From Motacilla alba alba (lineage: Eukaryota > Chordata > Aves > Passeriformes > Motacillidae), in assembly GCF_015832195.1 (NCBI RefSeq), contig NC_052018.1:65967666-66031665 (forward strand): a stretch of 64,000 nucleotides of DNA, in the 5' to 3' direction. This document shows positions 1 through 12,300 of the stretch, in pieces (positions within the stretch are counted from its first letter, which is position 1; each line of letters begins with the position of its first letter). Below the pieces are notes generated by a model. That model ran no database searches, was not told where the DNA came from, and saw only the letters and a list, made by a program, of their open reading frames with translations. The position numbers and the translations under genes are program-made.

Positions 1-281
1 GTTGAAAACTACCCCTGACCTGTCATATTTTTAAATTGTATTTTATGTTACTCATTTATGAAAAATAAGTAAAATATGCATGATTTAAATGAGGTGGTTT
101 TTTTTCATCCATGGCTTCTATTCAAAGTGCCTTACAATGAGCTCTTTTGAATAGAATAACAGTCAGACAAAGAAAATAGTAATAAAAATAAAGTCGAGAA
201 AGCACAATAATTTAGTGTGAGCTACAGCTACATTTTTTACTGTTTACCTTGTTCTAAAGCATGTTGATGTTTTCTGTGTAG
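1..281 (+). other. ADGB: Intron, 3' part
   Basis: AT-rich intronic sequence running into the acceptor TTTCTGTGTAG. I see no other feature in it. Confidence 0.8.
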
Positions 282-376
282 AATCACCCACACCAACCCA
301 GCCAGAAATGGTGGCGTACGCTGGCTGCATACCGCTGTATCTGTGTGAAGAGGACATTTTTTTATTAACACGAATG
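282..376 (+). CDS. ADGB: ADGB window exon 1
   Basis: Starts after acceptor TGTGTAG with two bases that complete a codon, then reads SPTPTQPEMVAYAGCIPLYL and on to LLTRM, ending in phase 0 before donor GTAAGA. It lies between the calpain-like domain and the proline-rich linker. A second AG at 300-301 would shorten the exon to start in phase 0 at 302, so the 5' border is slightly uncertain. Confidence 0.8.
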
Positions 377-3300
377 GTAAGATTCTGTGTTCTCAGGACA
401 GGAAAACATTACTTATTTTGTTATCAGAGTATTTAATTTTGTTGCAACAGTGTTGTAACAAAAAGAATACAATTAGTCCTGTGAAAGAGTCACTAGATGT
501 TGACTATCAGTTAAATTTATACTTTGGTACTTCTGTATTCTGAACATGCATTTTCCTGCCAATGCCTGCTGATTTTATTCAGTTACTCTCATGGGAGAGA
601 CTAGATGTGGACTAGAAAATGTATCATGATGAGATATTTCTGAATGGAAAGTCTAATTATTTTAAGGGCTACTTGAAAAACATGAATTTTAATTTTTTGA
701 ATACTACAGCTAAGATTCCCTGATATGCATTTTCCAGTATGTTGCTTGTTGTTATATAAGAAATAGCATGTTTATATCAATTTCTGTCATTAGTGTTGTT
801 ACTGGTAAAAGTGGCTGGGAAAAGTGTAGCACTTAATGCAGCTGGGGTAAAAACAACACTTAAATTTCCACTTAGTCACTCACACTCCTCAGAAAGCTTT
901 TTATAATGCCAGAGCAGGATTTCTTGAGTTGATTATTAATTAAGTTTCCTTTGTTTTTGTACATTTAAATTATATCTATCATAGTTAGGTCATTACCTTT
1001 TAAGCTGCCTTCTCAGGAAACTGGTAAGCTTCATAAAGTAAAGAAGTTTCCAGAAATGTTTTGCAGGTGTTATGCTTTAGTGCACTTAATTTTTGCACTA
1101 TTTTCTTTTTTTTAAATTGTGCTGTGTATTTTAGGCAATTTTGAAGATTAGCTTGCTATCTGTGATATTGTTTAAATTTATTTTATTATAAGGTCTCAGT
1201 CAATATTGTCTCTTTGCTAATAATAAGTAATGCTAGTCATCAAAAAGCAAAGTGGAAGGGGGGACATGGGCTTGTATCTTTCCTGCCACCTAACACCCTG
1301 AGTCTCAAACTTGGCTACAGTCTGTTGGGATGTAGAGATTACTGAAAAAGAGGTATGGCTGACCAAATAGGATGAGACAGATGAATCTATATGTCTAAAC
1401 TAGTTTTTTAGTAAAGACTTGATAGAAAAATGGAAGCAGACAGAAGTTAAATATAGAAGTTAAATATAGAGGATTTCTTATGGATAGAAATGGCACCATA
1501 TTCAAGGGCTGAGAAAAACTACACTGACTGAAATAAAGTCTAGAAAATGAATTCACTGGGATAAGAGTTGCTCCCTAAACTTGGAGAAAATTTTGTCATT
1601 GACTGCAGTTGTGCCAGAATTTCCCTCCTGAATTTTTGCAGTATCCCTTTTAGCCTTACTTTCTGGTATGGGTTTCCTTGAGTTGTTGTGGCTTGAATTT
1701 GTCTTAGTTTGCTCAAATAAAATGAAAAAAAAAATCAGTAATTGAGTCATACAAGTGTGTAGTGTACTCAACAGCCAAATTCTCCTTTATGACACCTAAC
1801 TGATTATCTTCCAAATCCTTTTAAATCTTGGATGTTTTAACTGGCATTTTTAATTTAAATTGTTCCCCACTCTTCAACCAACTGACAACCCCAACACTGT
1901 TCTCTACAGGGTTCATAAATACAGAATCAAAGAAATATTTTAAAATTAGTAGAAGAAATCAGAGACTTGCTGATGAGAATGTTAAAGAAATAAGTTATTG
2001 GTGATTTATTTAGCATGTAAAAGAAAGTGTGCTTTGAAAATTAAAAGGATGCACAAATCTTGTAACAGAACTATCAGATGTGATGTTAAATACTAGACCA
2101 TTATTGTTCTAGTGGGAAGAGCACCACTCAATGTCCACATATAAAATTGCTCTTAAGTCTGTTCCTAAGGGCTTTGGTATACAGGTCAACTGAAGTGTCT
2201 TTAATGTGTTTTATAAATGAGCCATCAAATAAAAAGCCTAGCTTTAATGATGTGTTGGTTCGAAGCAATACATTATGAAGTTTTTACAAATTATCTAAAA
2301 GACCAATTGATTTTAGAATTCTACCACTTTATAAACTCAGCATGGAGTAAGGACTTTTTCTCACAGAAAGTGTTTTTAAGGATTATTACTTAAAATAAAA
2401 TATCGTGCCTATTGTTTTCTTACATATTAATTCTCTTCACTTGTTGTGGTTATATAAATAAGTTAAAGAAGTGATGAATCTGTTACAAAAAGTAAAATAA
2501 ATGTAAACACTTCTAAGTTTACTTTTTGTGCTGAATATCAAATTCTAATCAGCATGTTTTTGGATAGTCTTGCCAGGTGGACCATATTAATTTTATTTGT
2601 TACACAAGCTGTTAGATTGCTTTGTGTGCCTATTGTTCTTGTTTAGAACAGTTTTTCTTGTTTTCTTGTTTATGTGTCTTGTTAGACACATATGAGGAGA
2701 AAGAAGATCTGACCCAGTCAGCTTACTCTTCCATGTTTTGTAGGCTGATTCTTCAGAGAAGATGAGGCAATATGGGCTTTCCCATACACACAGCCATCCT
2801 GTCCTGATCACTAGAACTAGGTCCTGTCCTCTGGTAACACCTCCAGAACCACCACCACTTCCTCCTTGGAAGCTTTTCCGTCTTAAAAAGGAAGTTGTTG
2901 TGACATCTGAACCCCAAGGTTTGTCTACTAAAACCTCCAAAAGAAATTCATAATAACATTTTAATTATTTCAGGACCATACTTATCATCTGTTAGCTTAA
3001 TTTCAATTGAACTCAATTTTGTATTACTTCCTCTTAGCCATATTTCATGCATGCTTTGAGAGAAGTGTCTTAATTTATGTTGAAAAAAGTGCTCTAGTGG
3101 AGCAAATGAAGAGGTGATGTTATCAACGTAACACAGAAGCTCTCTGATGTAGAGCCATGAAAGCTTCTGAATAACTTTAAAAATTTAAAGTGTGTGACTA
3201 GTCCTGCTGCTCTTATGGTTTTAGAGTCATTTTTTTCTAGGGTTGTCTGTACTGCATAATGGAGTTAGATGCATGATATGAGATAGCTTGAGCATGAAAA

Positions 3301-6300
3301 TGTTACAGGCAGGCTAGCAAAGTATACTGGGGTAAGATTAGGCACAATTTAATACTTTGCAGGCTGAGGATCAGAACGTAAATAATTTATTTTTTTCATG
3401 ATATGCCGCCTAGAACCACCCCTGTTTTTTTCTGTTACATTCAAGTGCATGGGATGATACTTGGAAAATTATTTAGGGGTGACGAGTCCCCATTGGAAAT
3501 TATTTCTCAACATTAATAGTATTAAATACTTTTATGAATGTAAATATTTAACAAGTTGCTTTTTTCCCAGAGCCTGTGGTAGAGAAACCTGAAAAACATG
3601 TTGAGATTGCTAGCCTATTTTTTAAATACAAATTGGATACTATCAAAATCCCAACAGACACGTAAGTATGTAATGTAGTTTCAGCATTAGCATTGTGAAA
3701 GTGCACTGTGAAAGTGCAATGGCTTATCTTTACTTGTGTCACAGGGAGAAGTTGCTCAGATCATGTCTGAAGCACATCAGGACAAAGCATTCTGTTGATG
3801 TTTTGGTGTCACGTAATTAAGGAGCTATCAGTGAGCTGTACATTTAAGATCAATATCAGCAATACAATAGCTAAGTTTATATACTAGATGCTTACAAAAT
3901 GCTAATAAACACCTAAAAACTTCTGAACACCTTCCTGTAGCTAATCTCAAGAAGTTCTAATCAGGCACAGAGATAGATACATACACAATTCTCTTCACCC
4001 TCCAGTCTTTGAGGCTTACAAACACTTCCTGTTTTGGGAATGCAGCACACACTTCCTGTTGGAGATGCGAGTCTCTGGGCTTAGCTTTTCTCCCTACAAT
4101 CTGCTCATGACTGCTCTGCTGAGAAGGTTTCCCAGGGAGTGGACCTGCACACATGGGTCCCCACTTGTCACACCCAGGACAGACAGTCCCCTAGGCAGAT
4201 GTACACTTCTCAGGGCTTCTGACATTAGAGGACAGGGAGCACTGCCAGGTGAAGACACATTGCGAGATTCTCTATCCTGTGGGCCCAAAGATGCAGAATT
4301 TTTTTTAGATTACTTCTGCCAGAAATAAGAATATTCTTTGAAGTATTTCAAATTTTTCTTCAAACTACTGGTCTTTTTTAATTCTAACATATAACAAGAA
4401 AATAATTGACTAGCTAGTCACTATTTTCATGGGCATCACAAGTTTGATATGGAACACTTAATGTTATGAATAAAAGAGGCTGTTCTCTGTTCATGATTGT
4501 TACAACAGGCCTGAGAGTGCAGGTGAAAAAGCTCATGGTCAAAACACAGCTTTGTATAAATGCCTTGCATTAAAGACTGTTTGGAAGTCCTACACACCCT
4601 TGAAAACCAAAGTCTTTATATGGGCTGTCTTAAAGAAGTTTCAGAAATTGTTGTATACATGACTTCTAGTCAATATTCCATGCTCAGCATAATACTATCC
4701 CCCTGACGACAAAAGAAAGATTACCATAAAATGTATCAGAGCTGTGGTTTTTTCCCTAGGACACACTGCATAATGCACTTCTGTCAGGCTTTAGCTTATG
4801 ATGTGAACATTCAGACAAGTTCTAGAATTATTCATCCTGTCTCTCTTATTCTGATTGCGTCCCCGTCATGAAGAATTGAATGTGTCTTATACCCAGTGTA
4901 CACTGAAAGGTTTATATCATTTTGAAGGATATGCCTTTTCTTGAGACTTGAGTCCAACAATAGGTTGTAAATTGTTAGAGATCTGTGTATTTTTTTATGG
5001 TGTGTACACCTTTTGTTGAGTACATCTCTAAATAAACTGACTAAATTAAATGTGTGGCAGGTTCTACATTTTGATCATCATAATTCGACAGACTGATAAT
5101 AAACCAGTTAGATATTTTTAATTTTTTTTTTACCAGCAGCATTTGTCCACAGATGACATGATCTTGGAATATTCTGGGAATGTAATTGTTTTCCTGGTGC
5201 AGTTGCATTTTGTTAGTTAAAAGTACTTAAATTACTGCTTGTTTTCAATCAGGAGGAGTAGAAATATATTATAATGCTCTAAGCAATTACCAGGCTATCA
5301 AAGTAATGAGAGATTTGATACTGAAGATGTTGAAGTATTTGCACTTTAACAGATTTTATATTATCTTTTAATATTTGATAGATTGCTTCATGGTCAACTT
5401 ACCCCATTTGGGGAAGGATAGTTTATTTAATGTGCTAAGTTTCCATGACAATTCACTACTTTAATCTTAGTGATTTAATTAACAGGTAGTAGCCAAAAAT
5501 ATATAGCAGGTATTAACATTTCATTCAAGCAATATAGCTGTGTAAATAAGATAAGGGTCTTAGATACACAGTTGGGACTGAAAGTTTTTAATCTCTTCCT
5601 TTTCTGCTAATAAATTATTTTGAAACACTGAAAGGGAAAACAATTTTGACTGTTACTGCAAAAGATCTTGATCTTTTATTATCTCAGTCCTTAGAAAGGG
5701 GGCTAGATAACACATTCTTAGATTTTAATTTGTTCTTTATTGCTGTAATAGCACAATTACACACTTAAGTCTAATTAGCATGTATGCAAAATTGTTTTGG
5801 TCTTGTTCTTCTTGTTCTTCGCTTAACAAGCAAAGAGTTACTTATATTTCCTTCAGTTTTTACTCCTGCCTCCAGTGAAGTCAGCAGCAGAGCTTTCTAT
5901 TGCTAGTACCAGAATAGGCCTGCACAGGTTTCCTTGGTTATCCTGTGTTTTAGGGGTCTGGTAGCTATGGAGACCCATTTTGAGGGAAAAGACAAAATTA
6001 TTCTGACACAAAACATTTCCATTTTTTGCCTTACCTCTATTAAAGTAGTATTTTTTTCTTGTTTAGGGGCCATAGTAATTTATTCACTTCTGACATTATC
6101 AAGTTTTCAGCTGGCTTGGGCTTTGCTTTTTTGAGGGTTAAGTTTAGAGGTGTTTCAATCATGGGTTTGTGTGTAGTGCCAAGCCAGTAATGACAAGAAA
6201 TAGAAGAAGATATGGGTTCTCTGCTGCCCTAGGAATCTTTCAAAATAAAGGAGACTCAAATTATTTTGACAAAATTCTGTTAAGAATAGTTATGAAGATT

Positions 6301-9300
6301 GTCATTTGAAAGAAAATGTATGGATTAAAGTATTTGCATTCTCTTTTATTATTTAGCCACTTTCTACAGTCTACCCTTAAAAAAGGATTTGATTCTATAT
6401 CCCATCTCACTTTTGTTACTGAAACTGATGAAAATGAAAGTGACAGTAATGGGGATATGAGTCAAAATTGGAGACACTTAAATGCAGAAGATTATTCTCA
6501 GGTAATAATATTTCTATTTTTTAAACTTGACCTAGTTTTATATTACAAAGGAGAGTGAAAGATTAAATAGAAACTATTTAATACTGAAATATATGTTTTC
6601 AAAGACATTTCAGAAACCTTTTTCCTTTGCTATTTAACTAACTTCTCTGCCCTTTCCACTGTATAGTTATATTGATGTGTATTGGGTGGGAAGGCTTTCT
6701 TAGTATCTTTTCTTCAACTTTCTTTTTTTATGATTTTCCCTCACATTATAAAAGTTCTATTGCTAACTCTGTCTTGGTTTTGCTATTTAAAATCCTTTTG
6801 ATGGGAGTATCTTAAGAAGATAGTCTGCAGTGTTCTAAATAAGTATTACTTTATGTTATGAATAGTTTATTTGGACTGCAGTGCAAGATGTACCTAGGCA
6901 TGTGACTAGAAAATGTAAACTTTATTAAAACATGCCTTCAAATGGCATCCTCATTTAAGACTGAATGGAAGGACTGCTGTCTAGATCTGGAAAAAGGTAC
7001 GGCTTCATTGCTCAGTTGGCCTGCTCTTAGATTTCAGAAGTTCTGCATTCTAAAGCAATCCTCAGCTATGATTTGGACCCTCAGACTTCCTGTGCAACTC
7101 TGTGAGGGAATGACATTCCTCCAAACAGGTTCACTGGATGCAGCACTAACTACAAGTTGGCTCAAACCACCCAAGCCAATGCTAGTTACTAGGTAGAAGT
7201 CTCCACTGTAATTTTCCAAGATAGATAAGGTTAATCTTACCTAAGTTTAATGAAACATTACCAGGATGACTTTGGGAAGTTGTAATTACTGATTTTGTAA
7301 TACTTGTTTTTTGTTTTGTTTTATTTTGCTTCTGTTTTTAAATTGGAATGTGTACATGCTACCATAGTCTTCTTTTAGATAAATCTTTAACAAAATGCTC
7401 CTTCTAATATTTAAATCTTACATACTTTAACAGAGAAAAAATGATACTTTCAAAGATTTTCTGAACAATACATTTCATGAAAAAATATTTCATATAGGGA
7501 AATAGTTGGCAACATAGAGAAATAAAGATTCACTTAAAAAGAAACAATCAGAGCTCCACTGAAGTTATTTCATTTGCTCAATACATACAAAGAAACTCAA
7601 TGTGGCAGTGCCAGCATCTCTTCAATTTCATTCTGACTGCAGCAAACACTACTCAGAAGACCATTTGATAGCATTTCTCTTTTGGCTTTAGATTTTAAAT
7701 TAATGGGAGGTAATTTTCTATGTAGTTTTTGGAGTGTCTATTTATATTTCCTTTGCAGAGTACACTCATACCATTTTTATATTTCAGATCTGTATGTATA
7801 CTGTGTATTTAGATAATGTACATGTGTGGTTATCATTAGTGGATTTATTGATTTTAAAATAAGGCAATTCTGCAGTGAAGAAGTATGCTTTGCAATAGAA
7901 TATATCTAGGACCAGTGATTCTGTGATATATTTAGCTCTTCAGTATTTTGTGTGCATTTTATAAACAATAGCCTAATTAGTACTTCAGTAGTACTTTACC
8001 TTTAAAAGTATTTTTAATAATGGCATCATATAAAAATCATTACAAAAAACAGCAGGGTAAAAAGGAGCTGTAAGAATGTCTTGGTTTGGGACAAATTTGG
8101 AAGAAAACCTCTGAAATTAGGTCCCTCTAGAAAACAAATTCAAGCAGCCCCTCATCCCCACCAGTTTGGGAAAGATTTCCTTGGAGAAAAGTGGAAAAAA
8201 CTGTTTATTTAACAAGCAAAGTATTCACAAATATTAAAGAAATAAATCATATTGAACAATAGAACCTCTCGCTGTTCTGAAGAGATGGCAAATTAAGAAA
8301 GTCTTTTTTGTAGGCTGTAGTTCAGCTTGCTCAATCTCTTATCAGTCTCTTCTGCTCTGGAAAATGCTGTGTCCCAGGCCTCAGTGGGCCACAGTGTGAG
8401 CTTCCAATATTTTTTCTAAATTTTCAGTCCAAAACAAGTTTGAAGAGTTGCAAAAAAACCCCAACAACCTACAGTCCAAAAACCTCCTCTGCTTCAGCTA
8501 GCAAAAAAACTGACTAAAAGCAAAAGAAAGTTCTTTCTCACTGTCCGTGCTGCAAACAACATGGACAAAACACGGACAAAAAGAAAGAATGCAAACCAAC
8601 AAGTGCAATTTCTGCAAACTACATGCTTCTTCTTCCCCCTCTTCACTCTGTGAACCAATCTTAAAAGTGGAAAACTTTATATCCAACCTAAACAAAACAG
8701 ACAATTGGAAATACAAGCTTCATAAAATCACCCTAAACGAAAGTAGCATCCTATAGCATATAATAATTATTGTTTTCATTATTTCAGTCTCTAGGTGTAC
8801 AAATAAAGATTTGGCTAGTTGCAAATTAAAAGAAGTTTATGTGCTGGAAGCATCAAAAGAGTGTGAAACATCCCTTAGATTTTTTTCCCCTAGTCCAAGA
8901 GTGATTTAGAAGGCTGATCTATCACAGTCAGACCTGCAGTCAAGGAGAGACAAGGGCGAGTATGAAAATGCATGAGAGGGTCACTGATAAAACTTGAATG
9001 GTTGGAAGAAGACATGAATGTGATCCAGGCAGAGGACAATCTGATTCAGACATGAAATGTAAGAAGTTATGAACAGCTAATTGACTTGTACATGAACTTT
9101 ACTTTTGTCTTAATTTAAACTTCAGTTAAAAAATGCTATGCCTGTTAATAGCTAGAGTTTGCAAGGAGAACTTCATTTTTACAGATTAGAAAAGAAAATG
9201 GTTTTTGACCAAAAGAGGGTTAGGGGTAGGGTTAGGGAGGACAATCTTCTTTTTTACACATATTAAATCTTTTCATCAACAAAATTATGTGGATACCTCT

Positions 9301-12300
9301 GGCAAATTCATAAAGGAAGAGTTTGCTTTCTATAGTTTTAAAACTTGATATAATAATATATACTTTTTAAAAACAAGTCAATTAGTGATTAAAAAAGCAA
9401 AAACTGTAAGAGAAACTTTGATATCCCAAATTCACTTTATTATTGCTAATTTTTAGAATTTTGTATTGCAATATACTGAATGTGAATAACTTTTTCTCCA
9501 TTTTAAACTGTGTGATTACTAGTCAGGAGACATCTGCTTTAAAACCTTTGATACAGATTTGGTAAATCTTTGGGATACAGCAGTTCTATGCTTTAAACTG
9601 ACTGAAATTCAATCAGCTGCTATGCCAGATGCTCAACAAGTTTAAATTGGCGTATTTCAATTTGCTCTAATGTAAACTGCATGAAGTAACACTACTGAAT
9701 ATCTGATTCACTGTTCTTAAGGTCTGTTGTCACAGAAACAGAGACGAGTGATACATGAAAGACAAAATTCTAGGAGCTAGATATACCTTCTTTGAAAAAT
9801 ATGAAGTTGAAAGACATGCCGTTATCCCTCATGTCCTTAAAGTATTCATGCTAAAAAATAGAAATGCTTCATTATTGAATTTTTCAATTTTTTTTTTCCT
9901 CTGACTTTCCCATTCACTGTTTTTACAGTCCTGGAAGCATTTGGATTTGCATTAGGGAAAAATATTTTAAAACTTCTAATTTTGGCAGTTGAATTGATCT
10001 TGAATGACTGTTCTTAAGAATATGCATTTTATTAATTTTTTGGTTTAAAAACTCCATAACATAGGGCCAAATTCTTATATGGAGAGGCTCTCTTTTATTC
10101 TTTTTCAATGGGAAGTTAAGTAATTTATAAGTGTAGCACATATTGAAATATATGTGAAAATATTTTGTGGCCAGGAAAAAAACAAAACCATATATAAATT
10201 GCACAGTCTTGCAGATTTCTGCAACAGTAATTTTGTCAAACATTTCCAAGAGAAAGATTATCCTGGAATAGACAGATGTTTCCTTGTAGATCTGCCATTC
10301 AAAAGCCTACTTGAATATTCTTCATCAGGATGAATTTTTTGGTAGAAGTTATCTCCAATTCCATTGAGAATAAAGCTCTATGTGTTCTGTTTGAAGAAGT
10401 GCAAAGCAAGAAAATCAGAATATGTTTACCATCAGCATGTGCAATGGCTACTAGATATTTTAATATACTGACCTGATTGCTATGTTCATACATCTTAAGC
10501 AGAACACATATTTCTCTTTGTGGCTTCTTCAGTGTCAAGCTCCCTGGAAATGCTAATTTCTAGCACAAAAGTGTTAAAGTCTCCACTCTCTCCCAGTGAC
10601 ACAATACAAAAAACTTGTTCTTTAATGTTCATGTTTCTCTCATGTTTTCTAATTCAGTCTGTCCATTATGTTCTCGTGTGCAACTGATACAATTTTATTT
10701 AATTTGCATGCTCTGTTGTGTGCTCTTTTCATGTTCCCCATAAACATTACTGACTGTTGTGTCATAACAAGCTTTTTCTACTTTTCTCTCCAATCCTTGT
10801 GTTGTATTTCATAAGTCCTATGAATTGGTATTGAGTCACCTGGAGAGCTCGGTAAGAAATAAAACAAATCTATTTTCCTTACAAATTTTATCATTTTGGA
10901 AATTACTTCACCCTGCATAAAATGGAAATTCCCTACTCATTATTTTCAGGGAAAAAATTATACATGACACACATGTGAGGCACATGAATTAGAAGATGGA
11001 CTTGAGAAGAGGGATTTGGACATTTGTGGTATAGTGACACTTTGATGGGCCCATAATTATCTACTTGCACATACATATTGTGCAGCTTCAACAGTAGAGA
11101 CTGAGTAAAAGAGGTGCTAAATTTGTAATCCAGTATTTTTAAGCTATTTCTATATCTCAGTTTGTGTACAGGTTTGCAGATGTTTGTTCTTTTGTAACAT
11201 TTCCTTTTTTAAAAACCCACCTCTGTTACCTCCTCTCACATTAAAGGTAAAATGAGAACTGATATTCCATTTAGTGAACACAGTGACTGAGGAATAAAAA
11301 AAAAGACTCTCCAAATGACTGTAGATGCAAAACCCTTTGATGATATAACTCTCAGGTCAACATCAAACCTTGAAATTTAATACAGGTTTAAATCTTAAGA
11401 AATATTTTTGGTCATCTTTGTCATTTTGAAGGAATCAAAATGGATCTTTTTATCTCAAAAGAGTGTACCTAAAACTTTATTCCTTCACCAGCACTTATAG
11501 TCAGAGAGCTTATTTTTTTAAGAAGACCTGTTTTTCACAGAATAATTGGTGTGTTAAGTTTTGCCATGCATAATTTGTACAATAGAAAAGGCAACTGTTT
11601 TTATAAGAATATCAGATAAATTTTTAAATTTATTATTTGGTAGATTTGAATAGAATAAAAATATAGCTAATGTTAGGAGGCTGAAAAATATGAATTGAAA
11701 CATTGACTATGACAAGATAGCTATAAATTTATGACCTACCATTACTTTTTAAAAATATGCATTAATGATTGTGAAATTTAAGAGATGATAAATTAGATTT
11801 TTAAGTCATCTACAGAATTTTCATTCAGATTTGCCATTCATTGAAGGAAGAACAATAATTATTTCTCCCAGAATCTTAACTGTGTGCATCATTCCATGTT
11901 CACAGCTGGATCTAAGTATTTTCTGATTTATTTCTTTATAAGATACTGTGGCAGCAGAGCTGACTTTTCAGGCAACGTGTGTTCATTAAGGAGGAAAAAT
12001 GACTTTATTTTCTATTTCTGTGCCCATGTCTTAGGCACAGTACATGAAGCAATAGTATAAAAGAATGAGAACTTTCTTGACATTCCAGTTGTCTCCAAGT
12101 CAGTGAAGATTAGGTAGATGAACACATCCTGTACCATTGAAAAAGCAGGCAGCTTTTGACTATGTTATGTTTGTGCTCAAAAAAACTGAGTAAATGAGCC
12201 TATGGGAGTCTCTGCACAGCTGTGGTTAGACTGGTTTCACAGCTCAGACTGCATGAAGTTACTAAGCATCCAGATTTTCCAGGACACATTCTCCTTCCTT

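Noticed and set aside
2593..2940. 115-codon minus-strand open frame
   Set aside because: Its first half is the complement of ADGB exon 2, whose plus-strand reading has splice borders and family motifs.
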